Shown in pieces: positions 1 to 9,147 of a stretch of 54,064 nt of DNA (the first letter of the stretch is position 1; each line of letters starts with the position of its first letter). Where the stretch lies: positions 1-54,064 of the forward strand of contig NZ_AMXF01000005.1 in the NCBI RefSeq assembly GCF_000310225.1. The letters are read 5' to 3'. A program made the position numbers and the translations under genes. This stretch comes from Thauera phenylacetica B4P (GTDB taxonomy: Bacteria; Pseudomonadota; Gammaproteobacteria; Burkholderiales; Rhodocyclaceae). The notes beneath the pieces are model-generated. The model ran no database searches and had not been told where the DNA came from. It saw nothing but the letters and a program-made list of their open reading frames with translations.

Positions 1-279
1 GGCGGGCTGCCGCCTGCGCCCGCGGCGCCGCCCAGAAACGCCGCCGTTCCCGGGGCCGAGGCGGCCGAGCTCGACAAGCTGTCGCCGCGCGAACGCGAGA
101 TCCTGCGCTTCATCGCGCGCGGGCAGAGCAACAAGGAGATCGCACGTGCGCTCGAGCTTGCCGAGAGCACAGTGAAGATCCACGTGCAGAACATGCTGCG
201 CAAGCTCAACCTGAGCAGCCGCGTGCAGGCGGCGGTGTTCGCGGTGGAGAATGGCCTGGGGCAGGGGCCGGAGACCTGA
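1..279 (+). CDS. NarL/FixJ-family response regulator, C-terminal part (5' end outside window)
   Basis: The open frame runs from the window edge to TGA at 277-279 and gives 92 residues. After a Pro/Ala-rich linker there is a complete LuxR-type helix-turn-helix beginning LSPREREILRFIARG and containing the recognition-helix region ESTVKIHVQNMLRKL. The end, SSRVQAAVFAVENG, closely resembles E. coli NarL (KSRVEAAVW), so a nitrate/nitrite-responsive regulator is likely. The receiver domain lies upstream of the window. Family assignment is strong. The specific NarL role is inference from the output domain alone. Confidence 0.85.
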   Translation, partial: GGLPPAPAAPPRNAAVPGAEAAELDKLSPREREILRFIARGQSNKEIARALELAESTVKIHVQNMLRKLNLSSRVQAAVFAVENGLGQGPET

Positions 280-311
280 GGTGCCGCGCCGTAAGCCTGC
301 GGCGGCGACCC

Positions 312-719
312 TCAGCGCAGTTGCGAGGCGAGGTCGCGGAACACGCCGCCGAGCAGCTTGACCTCCTCGCGGTGGTGCAGGGCGATCGATTCGGCGAGAC
401 GCTCGCCTTCGGCGGTGAGGTGCACCTCGACCGCGCGCCGATCCTCGCGTCCCGGGCGGCGTTCGACCAGCCCTAGCTTTTCGCAGCGCGACACCAGCGA
501 CACCACGCCATGCTGATGGGCCTGCAGGCGCTCGGCGAGTTCGCCGATGCAGGCCCACTCGCGTCCGGGATAGCCCTTGACCTGGAGCAGCAGCAGGTAT
601 TGGAGGTTGGTGATGCCGTGACGCCGGGTGAGCAACTCGGAGAAGCGCAGGAAGCGCCGCAACTGGTAGCGGAAATCGGCGAGGGCCTCGAATTCGGACT
701 TGTCGAGTGGAGTGTTCAT
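312..719 (-). CDS. MarR-family transcriptional regulator
   Basis: The product has 135 residues, the usual length for MarR. The winged helix covers about residues 45-110: the core GITNLQYLLLLQVKG is followed by the helix IGELAERLQAHQHGVVSLVSRCEKLGLVERR and the wing PGREDRRAVEVHLTAEG. The D-R-R wing motif is typical of DNA-contacting MarR proteins. The gene diverges from the membrane protein gene at 898, and the 178-bp gap between them is AT-rich at 795-830, so it may regulate that neighbour. The ligand cannot be read from sequence. Confidence 0.9.
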   Translation of the reverse strand: MNTPLDKSEFEALADFRYQLRRFLRFSELLTRRHGITNLQYLLLLQVKGYPGREWACIGELAERLQAHQHGVVSLVSRCEKLGLVERRPGREDRRAVEVHLTAEGERLAESIALHHREEVKLLGGVFRDLASQLR

Positions 720-897
720 CGTGCGCGGATTTTATCTGCTTCCGGACCCGCTTCGGCAGCCCGATCGCGAGATCGTGCTTGCAATCCGGCGATTGAGGAT
801 TAATATCAAAACGTGATGTAAAAAAAGCACGGCTACCGGTCCGCCGGGATCGACGGAGTGTGTGGCCGGCTTCCCACCCGGAAGAGGAGACCGAATC

Positions 898-1470
898 ATG
901 GACGTGATGCAATTTCCCCGCATGGTCGTTTCGAGCCGCGAAGGCTGGGACCTGGTCGCGCGCGCGCGGCCGCCGATGGATTGGCTGTTCCGCCGCCTGG
1001 TGCTGCCGATGTCGCTGCTGCCGCCGCTGATGATCCTGCTTGCATCCGGTGGCGTGGGCGAGCGGGTGTTCCCCGAGGCGGGGTTCGGCAACTGGCTGAT
1101 CGCGGCGGTGCTGTTCTTCGTGGCCGAGCACTTCAGTGTGCCGATCATGGCGAACTCCATCCGCCAGGCCTCGATGGCCAAGAACGGCAGCAGCCGGCTC
1201 CAGGACGCCTACGCGGTGGCGGCGATCGCGCCGGTGCCGCTGTGGCTGTCCTCGCTCGCGGTGGTGTTCGGCAGCGCGTGGTTCGTGGTGCTCGTCGGCG
1301 TCGTCGCCCTCGGCGCTTCGGCCATGCTGATCCGGCACGGGGTCGACCGCCTGCTCGGCATCGAGGAGCAGGTCGAGGCGAGCGAGGTGGCGATGCAGGT
1401 CACCAGCTTCGGCGTGCTGACCTGGCTGGTGCTGCTGGCGGTCGCGGCGAGCGCGGTGATGCTGCTGTAA
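898..1470 (+). CDS. Integral membrane protein, possibly Yip1/DUF1282-like
   Basis: I place the start at ATG 898 because GAAGAGGAGA ends 8 nt upstream. An in-frame ATG-like start at 862 has no such site. The 190-residue product has about five hydrophobic segments: around residues 35-55, 66-85, 105-125, 128-148 and 170-190. The cytosolic N-terminus contains SSREGWDLVA, which resembles the 'P..W..I' opening of Yip1-type proteins. No catalytic motif is visible. The Yip1 assignment rests on topology and this opening only. Confidence 0.7.
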   Translation: MDVMQFPRMVVSSREGWDLVARARPPMDWLFRRLVLPMSLLPPLMILLASGGVGERVFPEAGFGNWLIAAVLFFVAEHFSVPIMANSIRQASMAKNGSSRLQDAYAVAAIAPVPLWLSSLAVVFGSAWFVVLVGVVALGASAMLIRHGVDRLLGIEEQVEASEVAMQVTSFGVLTWLVLLAVAASAVMLL

Positions 1471-1497
1471 GAGGGGCGCTCGGGGGACCGGGGGCGC

Positions 1498-1944
1498 TCA
1501 GGCCTTGACCCGCATCAGGCGCTGCTTCTCGCGGTCCCAGTCCTTCTTCTTCTCGTCCTCGCGCTTGTCGTGCAGCTTCTTGCCCTTGGCGAGACCGATC
1601 TCGAGCTTGATCAGGCCATTCTTGTAGTGCAGGTCGAGCGGCACCAGCGTATAGCCGGCGCGCTCGACCTTGCCGATCAGGCGGGCGATTTCCTTCTTGT
1701 GCAGCAACAGCTTGCGCGTGCGCGTGGGGTCATGGCGCACGTGGCTGGAGGCAGTGGTCAGCGGGGTGATGTGCATGCCGAAGAGGAAGATCTCCTCGCC
1801 GCGGATCACGACGTAGGATTCCTTGATGTTCGAGCGACCTGCGCGGATCGCCTTGACCTCCCAGCCTTCGAGGACGATGCCGGCTTCGTGCTTCTCCTCG
1901 ATGAAGTAGTCGTGGAAGGCCTTGCGGTTTTCGATGATGCTCAT
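1498..1944 (-). CDS. smpB: SsrA-binding protein SmpB
   Basis: SmpB binds tmRNA and delivers it to stalled ribosomes for trans-translation. The 148-residue product is of family length and starts [20 protein letters not shown]. The signature [24 protein letters not shown] lies at about residues 22-45. The basic C-terminal tail [20 protein letters not shown] becomes structured in the decoding centre in the family. It diverges from ratA at 2067, a common betaproteobacterial arrangement. Confidence 0.98.
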   Translation of the reverse strand: MSIIENRKAFHDYFIEEKHEAGIVLEGWEVKAIRAGRSNIKESYVVIRGEEIFLFGMHITPLTTASSHVRHDPTRTRKLLLHKKEIARLIGKVERAGYTLVPLDLHYKNGLIKLEIGLAKGKKLHDKREDEKKKDWDREKQRLMRVKA

Positions 1945-2066
1945 GGTTCGGCGTCTCGTGGCGGCGCGGCCCTGAGCCGGCGCATCCGTATGCGGTAGAA
2001 TCGCGGATTTTAACAGTTCGGCCGCACCTCCGTTCCGTCATGGTGGTGCCGCCCGCGACCTTGCTC

Positions 2067-2519
2067 ATGGCCGAAGTCAATAAGCTGGTTCTGATCGAAT
2101 TCACGCCTGCGCAGATGTTCGAGCTCGTCGATCGCTGCGAGGACTATCCGCTGTTCCTGCCCTGGTGCGGCGGGATCGAATTGATCGAGCGCACCGAGAC
2201 GATCACCGCGGCGACGCTGCACATCAACTACCACGGCATCAAGGCACACTTCAGCACCGAGAACACCAAGCGCTACCCGCAGGAGATGAAGCTGCGCCTG
2301 ACCGACGGGCCCTTCACCCACCTCGACGGGCACTGGCGCTTCACCGCGCTCGGCGAGACCGCGTGCAAGGTCGAGTTCCAGCTGCGCTACCAGTTCGCGA
2401 GCAAGCTGCTGGAGAAGGTGCTCGGGCCGGTGTTCAACCACATCGCGAACACTTTCGTCGATTCCTTCGTCAAGCGCGCCGGCCAGGTGTACCGGGCCGG
2501 CCAGGGGAGTGCAGCATGA
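2067..2519 (+). CDS. ratA: RatA/Coq10-type START-domain protein
   Basis: The product is 150 residues from ATG 2067 (MAEVNKLVLIEFTPAQMFEL). The start at 2040 would add nine residues that the family lacks. The sequence is a complete polyketide-cyclase/START fold, with the family landmarks VDRCEDYPLFLPWCGG near residue 21 and LDGHWRF near residue 86, and GPVFNHIANTFVDSFVKRA at the end. Homologues bind ubiquinone-like lipids (Coq10). E. coli RatA (PasT) was reported to inhibit 70S assembly. Its stop overlaps the next start by ATGA, so translation is coupled. Confidence 0.93.
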   Translation: MAEVNKLVLIEFTPAQMFELVDRCEDYPLFLPWCGGIELIERTETITAATLHINYHGIKAHFSTENTKRYPQEMKLRLTDGPFTHLDGHWRFTALGETACKVEFQLRYQFASKLLEKVLGPVFNHIANTFVDSFVKRAGQVYRAGQGSAA

Positions 2520-2842
2520 GCGGGTCGATCAACGTGGAAGTGGTGTATGCGCTGCCGCAGCGCCAGGAGCTGGTGAGCGTACGCCTCGCCGAGGGCGCGA
2601 CGGTGCGCGATGCGCTGGAGGCGTCGGGCCTGTTGCAGAAATATCCCGACATCCAGCCCGATCGCGCCAACAAGCTGGGGGTGTATGCGAAGCTGGTCAA
2701 GCTCGACACCGAGGTGCGCGACCGCGACAGGGTGGAGATCTACCGCCCGCTGATCGCCGACCCGAAGGCGGTACGGAAGAAGCGCGCCGACGAGGGCAAG
2801 GTCATGAAGAAGGGCGGGGGACCGGCCGAAGCGGCCGAGTGA
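2516..2842 (+). CDS. rnfH: RnfH-family ubiquitin-like protein (RatB)
   Basis: The ATG at 2516 overlaps the ratA stop by 4 nt. The 108-residue product has the beta-grasp fold expected of RnfH: MSGSINVEVVYALPQRQELV, then EGATVRDALEASGLL and VYAKLVKLDTEVRDRDRVEIYRPL. The tail is Lys/Arg-rich with DPKAVRKKRADEGK, which is conserved in the family. The ratA-rnfH pair next to smpB is standard synteny. The molecular role of RnfH is not well established. Confidence 0.93.
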   Translation: MSGSINVEVVYALPQRQELVSVRLAEGATVRDALEASGLLQKYPDIQPDRANKLGVYAKLVKLDTEVRDRDRVEIYRPLIADPKAVRKKRADEGKVMKKGGGPAEAAE

Positions 2843-2940
2843 AGCTGCGCCGCGGCCGGGCGCTCATGACCGCGCGCGGCGCTGCGAGAGGCTGTGGTCG
2901 TACGGTTCCGGGTGTCTCGTGGCGAGAGCCGGTCGCCAGC

Positions 2941-2961
2941 GTGGGTGGCTAGCGTGGGTGG

Positions 2962-2966
<5 letters not shown>
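2941..2966. repeat. Perfect 13-bp tandem duplication
   Basis: GTGGGTGGCTAGC is repeated twice without interruption. The second copy contains the stop codon of the DUF4124 gene on the minus strand (2962-2964), so the duplication lies just past or across the gene end. Confidence 0.9.
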
Positions 2967-5014
<2,048 letters not shown>

Positions 5015-5035
5015 GCGCGCTCCTTCGAGACACCC

Positions 5036-5064
5036 GGGCGGCTGCGAGGCCGCCCTTCCTTTTT
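5036..5064 (+). terminator. Rho-independent terminator or attenuator between guaB and guaA
   Basis: GGGCGGC (5036-5042), a 6-nt loop and GCCGCCC (5049-5055) form a perfect 7-bp GC stem. It is followed by TTCCTTTTT. It sits 22 nt after the guaB stop and 23 nt before guaA, so it would limit read-through into guaA. Confidence 0.7.
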
Positions 5065-5086
5065 CGACGTTCGAGATTTCCGCCCC

Positions 5087-6652
5087 ATGGCCCACCAGAA
5101 GATCCTCATCCTCGATTTCGGCTCCCAGGTCTCCCAGCTCATCGCGCGCCGCGTGCGCGAGCAGCAGGTGTACTGCGAGCTGCACCCCTTCGACGTCTCG
5201 GACGAGTTCGTGCGCAGTTTCGGCGCCCAGGGCGTGATCCTGTCCGGCGGTCCCAACTCGGTCTACGAGGCCGAGGACTGGCGCGCACCGCAGGCGGTGT
5301 TCGAGCTCGGCGTGCCGGTGCTGGGCATCTGCTACGGCATGCAGACCATGGCCAGCCAGCTCGGCGGCAAGGTCGAGAGCTCGGCCAAGCGCGAGTTCGG
5401 CTACGCCGAGATGCGCGCGCGCGGGCACTCGAAGCTGTTCACCGGCATCGAGGATCGCAGCAACGCCGAAGGCCACGGCCTGCTCGACGTGTGGATGAGT
5501 CACGGCGACAAGGTCACCGAGCTGCCTGCGGGCTTCAAGGTCATCGGCAGCAACGAGTCCACCCCGATCGCGGCCATGGCCGACGAGGCGCGCGGCTTCT
5601 ACGGCGTGCAGTTCCACCCCGAGGTCACGCACACGTTGAAGGGCAAGGAGATGATCGGGCGTTTCGTGCACGACATCTGCGGCTGCGGCCACGACTGGAA
5701 CATGCCCGACTACATCGCCGAGGCGGTGCAGAAGATCCGCGACCAGGTCGGCGACGAGGAGGTCATCCTCGGCCTGTCGGGCGGCGTGGATTCGTCGGTG
5801 GCGGCGGCGCTGATCCACCGCGCGATCGGCGACCAGCTCACCTGCGTGTTCGTCGACCACGGCCTGCTGCGCTTGAACGAAGGCAAGCTGGTGATGGAGA
5901 TGTTCGCCGGGCGGCTGCACGCCAAGGTCGTGCATGTGGACGCCACCGATCAGTTCATGGGCCACCTCAAGGGCGTCACCGACCCCGAGCAGAAGCGCAA
6001 GATTATCGGGCGCGAGTTTGTCGAGGTGTTCCAGGCGGAAGCGCAGAAGCTTCCGAACGCGAAGTGGCTCGCCCAGGGCACGATCTACCCCGACGTGATC
6101 GAATCCGGCGGCGCCAAGAGCAAGAAGGCGCACACCATCAAGAGTCACCATAACGTCGGCGGCTTGCCCGAGACGCTCGGCCTGAAGCTGCTCGAGCCGC
6201 TGCGCGACCTCTTCAAGGACGAGGTGCGCGAGCTCGGCGTGGCGCTCGGCCTGCCGCACGACATGGTCTATCGCCATCCCTTCCCGGGGCCGGGCCTGGG
6301 GGTGCGCATCCTCGGCGAGGTCCGCCAGGACTTCGCCGACCTGCTGCGCAGGGCCGACGCGATCTTCATCGACGAGCTGCGCGCCGCCGACTGGTACGAC
6401 AAGACCAGCCAGGCCTTCGCGGTCTTCCTGCCGGTGAAGAGCGTGGGCGTGATGGGCGACGGGCGCACCTACGAGTACGTGGTGGCGCTGCGCGCGGTGC
6501 AGACGCAGGACTTCATGACCGCGCACTGGGCGGAGCTGCCGCACAGCCTGCTCGGCAAGGTCAGCAACCGCATCATCAACGAGGTGCGTGGCATCAACCG
6601 CGTGGTGTACGACATTTCGGGCAAGCCGCCGGCGACGATCGAGTGGGAGTGA
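5087..6652 (+). CDS. guaA: GMP synthase (glutamine-hydrolysing)
   Basis: Converts XMP to GMP using glutamine and ATP. The 521-residue product is full length. The class I glutamine amidotransferase domain has its nucleophile Cys82 in GICYGMQ and a later FHPEVTHT histidine/glutamate motif. The ATP pyrophosphatase loop LSGGVDSS starts near residue 230. The C-terminal dimerisation domain ends [13 protein letters not shown]...PATIEWE. The 3' end is a known integration hot spot for genomic islands, and the DNA changes character just after its stop. The reading frame here is intact. Confidence 0.98.
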   Translation: MAHQKILILDFGSQVSQLIARRVREQQVYCELHPFDVSDEFVRSFGAQGVILSGGPNSVYEAEDWRAPQAVFELGVPVLGICYGMQTMASQLGGKVESSAKREFGYAEMRARGHSKLFTGIEDRSNAEGHGLLDVWMSHGDKVTELPAGFKVIGSNESTPIAAMADEARGFYGVQFHPEVTHTLKGKEMIGRFVHDICGCGHDWNMPDYIAEAVQKIRDQVGDEEVILGLSGGVDSSVAAALIHRAIGDQLTCVFVDHGLLRLNEGKLVMEMFAGRLHAKVVHVDATDQFMGHLKGVTDPEQKRKIIGREFVEVFQAEAQKLPNAKWLAQGTIYPDVIESGGAKSKKAHTIKSHHNVGGLPETLGLKLLEPLRDLFKDEVRELGVALGLPHDMVYRHPFPGPGLGVRILGEVRQDFADLLRRADAIFIDELRAADWYDKTSQAFAVFLPVKSVGVMGDGRTYEYVVALRAVQTQDFMTAHWAELPHSLLGKVSNRIINEVRGINRVVYDISGKPPATIEWE

Positions 6653-6660
6653 AATCAGGT
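6630..6660. other. Probable attL: integration point at the 3' end of guaA
   Basis: The last guaA codons (GACGATCGAGTGGGAGTGA, ending at 6652) form the expected core for guaA-targeting islands. Chromosomal synteny stops here, and a recombinase gene begins 300 bp downstream. The matching attR copy is not in the window, so the exact core is inferred. Confidence 0.55.
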
Positions 6661-6670
6661 CCTTCGGGGA

Positions 6671-6748
6671 CTATCGTGACCTATCGAAAACTGTCGTAAC
6701 GTGTTGATTTATAATGAAATACGTCACGGCAGCTATCGGTGGCTATCG
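6671..6748 (+). repeat. Helically phased CTATCG repeats, putative recombinase arm sites
   Basis: CTATCG occurs at 6671 and 6681, with a variant CTGTCG at 6691, exactly 10 bp apart. CTATCG then recurs at 6733 and 6743, again 10 bp apart. This one-turn spacing between guaA and int is what tandem binding of a protein to one DNA face would need. Recombinase or excisionase binding is inference. Confidence 0.5.
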
Positions 6749-6778
6749 CCGACCAGCAAAACGGATTGGCGGTAGAGG

Positions 6779-6921
6779 TGACGGTAGAAACCGGAGGCCG
6801 GATTAAGACCCTCCCGTTTACTATCCAGACCAAACCGGTCTTTGACGGTAAATCACTCATCAGGAAAGCTTGTTTCATGCGGCTTTCCGAGCATCAGCAG
6901 GTCTCCTGACCCCTGACGGTA
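6779..6921 (+). repeat. Three TGACGGTA direct repeats upstream of int
   Basis: TGACGGTA occurs at 6779-6786, 6843-6850 and 6914-6921, spaced 64 and 71 bp. The last copy is part of an inverted repeat with GCCGTC. These are candidate arm-type sites for the N-terminal domain of the recombinase. Otherwise the 300-bp gap holds no gene. Confidence 0.5.
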
Positions 6922-6952
6922 AAAGCCGTCATGAACAGGAGGAAAAACCTCG

Positions 6953-8209
6953 ATGCTTACCGACACCGCACTACGCAATCTCAAGCCTAAGTCCAAGATT
7001 TACAAGGCTTCCGACCGCGACGGCATGTACGTAACGGTATCAACCACCGGTACCGTCACCTTCCGCTACGATTACCGTCTCAACGGCCGGCGCGAGACGC
7101 TGACCATTGGACGGTATGGGCCGTCCGGCATTTCGCTCGCGATGGCCCGCGAAAAGCTGCTGGATGCCAAGAAGGCCGTTGCCCAGGGCAAGTCCCCGGC
7201 GTATGAGAAGCAGCGCGAGAAGCGCCGTCTGACTGCCGCCAAGAACTTCGGCGACATGACCTCCCAGTGGCTGGCCGGTGCCCGGATGGCCGACAGCACG
7301 CGAGCGATGCGCAAGAGCATCGTTGATCGGGACATCCTGCCGGCCTTCCAGAACCGCTTGCTCAACGAAATCACCGCCGACGACTTGCGCGCCCTGTGCG
7401 GCAAGGTGAAGGGGCGCGGCGCCCCGGCCACCGCGGTGCACATCCGCGACATCGTGAAGCAGGTCTATGCCTTCGCCATCCTGCATGGGGAGAAGGTGGA
7501 CAACCCGGCGGCCGACGTGGGCGCAGCCTCGATTGCGACCTTCGTGCCCAAGGACCGAGCCTTGTCGCCGCTGGAGATCCGCTTGATGTCGCGGCAGATG
7601 GAGTCGGTGGCCACCTATCCGACCATCCGGCTGGCGTTGCGAATGATCCTGCTGACGCTGGTGCGCAAGAGCGAGCTGATCGAGGCCACCTGGGACGAGG
7701 TCGATTTCGAGAATGCGACCTGGACCATTCCGAAGCAGCGGATGAAGGGGCGCAACCCGCATGTGGTCTACCTGTCGCGCCAGGCGCTGGACATCCTGGT
7801 GGCGTTGCACACCTGCGCGGCCGGCTCGAAGTTCGTGCTGCCATCGCGCTACGACTCCGACCATTGCATGTCTCATGCGACTCTCAACCGGGTCACGCAG
7901 ATCGTGGCGCAACGGGCCAAGGCCGCAGGCCTGCCGCTGGAGCCGTTCACCGTCCACGATCTGCGCCGCACAGGTTCGACGTTGCTCAACGAGATCGGGT
8001 TCAACCGAGACTGGATCGAGAAGTGCCTTGCGCACGAAGAAGGGCGTTCCTCGCGCTCGATCTACAACAAGGCCGAGTACGCCGAGCAGCGGCGCCACAT
8101 GCTGCAGGAGTGGGCCAACATGGTCGATGCCTGGATCGACGGGCAGACCTACGTGCCGAAGCTGATGCCGGAGAACGTGGTCGTGCCGGTGTTGAGTGCG
8201 ATGGCCTGA
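6953..8209 (+). CDS. int: Tyrosine recombinase/integrase of the P4-like (DUF4102) group
   Basis: Would excise and integrate the element at the guaA 3' end. The 418-residue product opens with an Arm-binding DUF4102-type domain (MLTDTALRNLKPKSKIYKAS, about residues 1-85), then a SAM-like core-binding domain (about 95-190). The catalytic domain shows the full set Arg238 (LVRKSEL), His335 and Arg338 (HDLRR), His361 (LAHEE) and nucleophile Tyr371 (IYNKAEY). An AGGAGG site precedes the start. It lies immediately inside the guaA junction and reads away from it. Confidence 0.95.
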   Translation: MLTDTALRNLKPKSKIYKASDRDGMYVTVSTTGTVTFRYDYRLNGRRETLTIGRYGPSGISLAMAREKLLDAKKAVAQGKSPAYEKQREKRRLTAAKNFGDMTSQWLAGARMADSTRAMRKSIVDRDILPAFQNRLLNEITADDLRALCGKVKGRGAPATAVHIRDIVKQVYAFAILHGEKVDNPAADVGAASIATFVPKDRALSPLEIRLMSRQMESVATYPTIRLALRMILLTLVRKSELIEATWDEVDFENATWTIPKQRMKGRNPHVVYLSRQALDILVALHTCAAGSKFVLPSRYDSDHCMSHATLNRVTQIVAQRAKAAGLPLEPFTVHDLRRTGSTLLNEIGFNRDWIEKCLAHEEGRSSRSIYNKAEYAEQRRHMLQEWANMVDAWIDGQTYVPKLMPENVVVPVLSAMA

Positions 8210-8218
8210 GGCAGGGTC

Positions 8219-8240
8219 AAGGTTGTCACTTGACAACCTT
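8219..8240. promoter_or_regulatory. Perfect palindrome over the promoter of the HicA-like/HTH pair (operator)
   Basis: The 10-bp arm AAGGTTGTCA is followed by CT and its exact reverse complement. The right arm contains the -35 box TTGACA. A dimeric HTH protein bound here would block the promoter. The HTH protein at 8550 is the obvious candidate for autoregulation. There is no T-run, so it is not a terminator for int. Confidence 0.75.
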
Positions 8241-8258
8241 GGCAATCATTCCCATACT
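8230..8258 (+). promoter_or_regulatory. Sigma-70 promoter for the 8270-9074 gene pair
   Basis: Consensus -35 TTGACA (8230-8235), a 17-bp spacer and -10 CATACT (8253-8258, 4 of 6). Expected initiation is near 8265, only a few bases before the ATG at 8270, so the message may be leaderless. Confidence 0.7.
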
Positions 8259-8269
8259 AGAGACTGTTG

Positions 8270-8545
8270 ATGGCCCGGTCCTCTCATCCGAAGAAAGAAG
8301 TCGAGGAAGCACTCAGGCACGCCGAAGGGCAGGGCTGGCGCGTGGAAGTCGGTGGCAGCCACGCCTGGGGGCGGATTTATTGTCCGTACAACGATGCGGA
8401 GTGTCGCTGCGGCGAGTTCTGTATCACCAGCGTGTGGAGTACGCCGAAGAACCCTGGCAACCATGCGCGCGCCTTGCGGCGAGTCGTGGACAACTGCACG
8501 ACGCACCGCAAGCAGCAGGAGGCAGCCGACGATGCCGAGGAGTAG
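8270..8545 (+). CDS. Small HicA-like protein, putative toxin of a two-gene module
   Basis: The 91-residue product reads MARSSHPKKEVEEALRHAEG and then GWRVEVGGSHAWGRIYCP. The G-S-H motif after an N-terminal helix matches the HicA/YcfA double-stranded-RNA-binding fold, where the histidine is catalytic in mRNA cleavage. Unlike ordinary HicA it is longer and has four cysteines (C-P...C-R-C...C and a later C). No ribosome-binding site is visible before the start; TTG at 8267 is an in-frame alternative. The stop is 4 nt before the HTH gene at 8550. The toxin role is inference from fold motif and context. Confidence 0.6.
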   Translation: MARSSHPKKEVEEALRHAEGQGWRVEVGGSHAWGRIYCPYNDAECRCGEFCITSVWSTPKNPGNHARALRRVVDNCTTHRKQQEAADDAEE

Positions 8546-8549
8546 CACG

Positions 8550-9074
8550 ATGGAATACACCTTCACCCTGAAATACCAACTCGCCGACGATGACCGTGAC
8601 CCGGATGCGCTGGTCGAGCGTCTGGGCGAGGCCGGGTGCGACGATGCCCTGGTCGGCATCGGGCAGCCGGGGCGGCTCGCGCTGGAGTTCACCCGAGAGG
8701 CGGACAGTGCGGACGCGGCTGTGCGCAGCGCGTTGGCCGACGTGCGGAGCGCCGTGCCATCGGCCAGGCTGATCGAGGTCGCACCGGATCTGGTCGGGCT
8801 GACCGATGTGGCCGACATCGTGGGCGTGTCGCGGCAGAACATGCGCAAGCTGATGCTGGCCCATCCGGGCAGCTTCCCAGCGCCGGTGCATGAAGGCAGC
8901 GCGTCGATCTGGCACTTGGCGGATGTGCTTGCCTGGCTGCAGGCGAAGGGTAGCTACTCGCTGGCCATGGACGTTCTGGAGGTGGCGTGCGTTGCCTTGC
9001 AGGTCAACGTGGCCAAGGAGGGGAGGCGGTTATCGCGCTCGGCTTCCGAGGAGCTGGAAGCTCTCGTTGGATGA
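8550..9074 (+). CDS. HTH DNA-binding protein, putative antitoxin and autorepressor
   Basis: The 174-residue product has two parts. Residues 1-75 resemble a small alpha/beta domain (MEYTFTLKYQLADDDRDPDALV). Residues 85-140 hold a MerR/AlpA-like helix-turn-helix, LVGLTDVADIVGVSRQNMRKLM followed by FPAPVHEGSASIWHLADVLAWL. The gene starts 4 nt after the HicA-like gene, so the two are co-transcribed. The palindrome at 8219-8240 is its likely operator. The antitoxin role is inferred from gene order and the HicA-like partner. It could instead be only a regulator. Confidence 0.65.
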   Translation: MEYTFTLKYQLADDDRDPDALVERLGEAGCDDALVGIGQPGRLALEFTREADSADAAVRSALADVRSAVPSARLIEVAPDLVGLTDVADIVGVSRQNMRKLMLAHPGSFPAPVHEGSASIWHLADVLAWLQAKGSYSLAMDVLEVACVALQVNVAKEGRRLSRSASEELEALVG

Positions 9075-9147
9075 GGGCTGTGAATTGATCTTTTCCTGCT
9101 CGTCGAATAGGTACGATGATGCCATTAGTTTTCTAGAGAGGCGATGA

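Noticed and set aside
8219-8240. Inverted repeat after int as a terminator
   Set aside because: No T-run follows on either strand, and it overlaps a consensus -35 box. Operator is the better reading.
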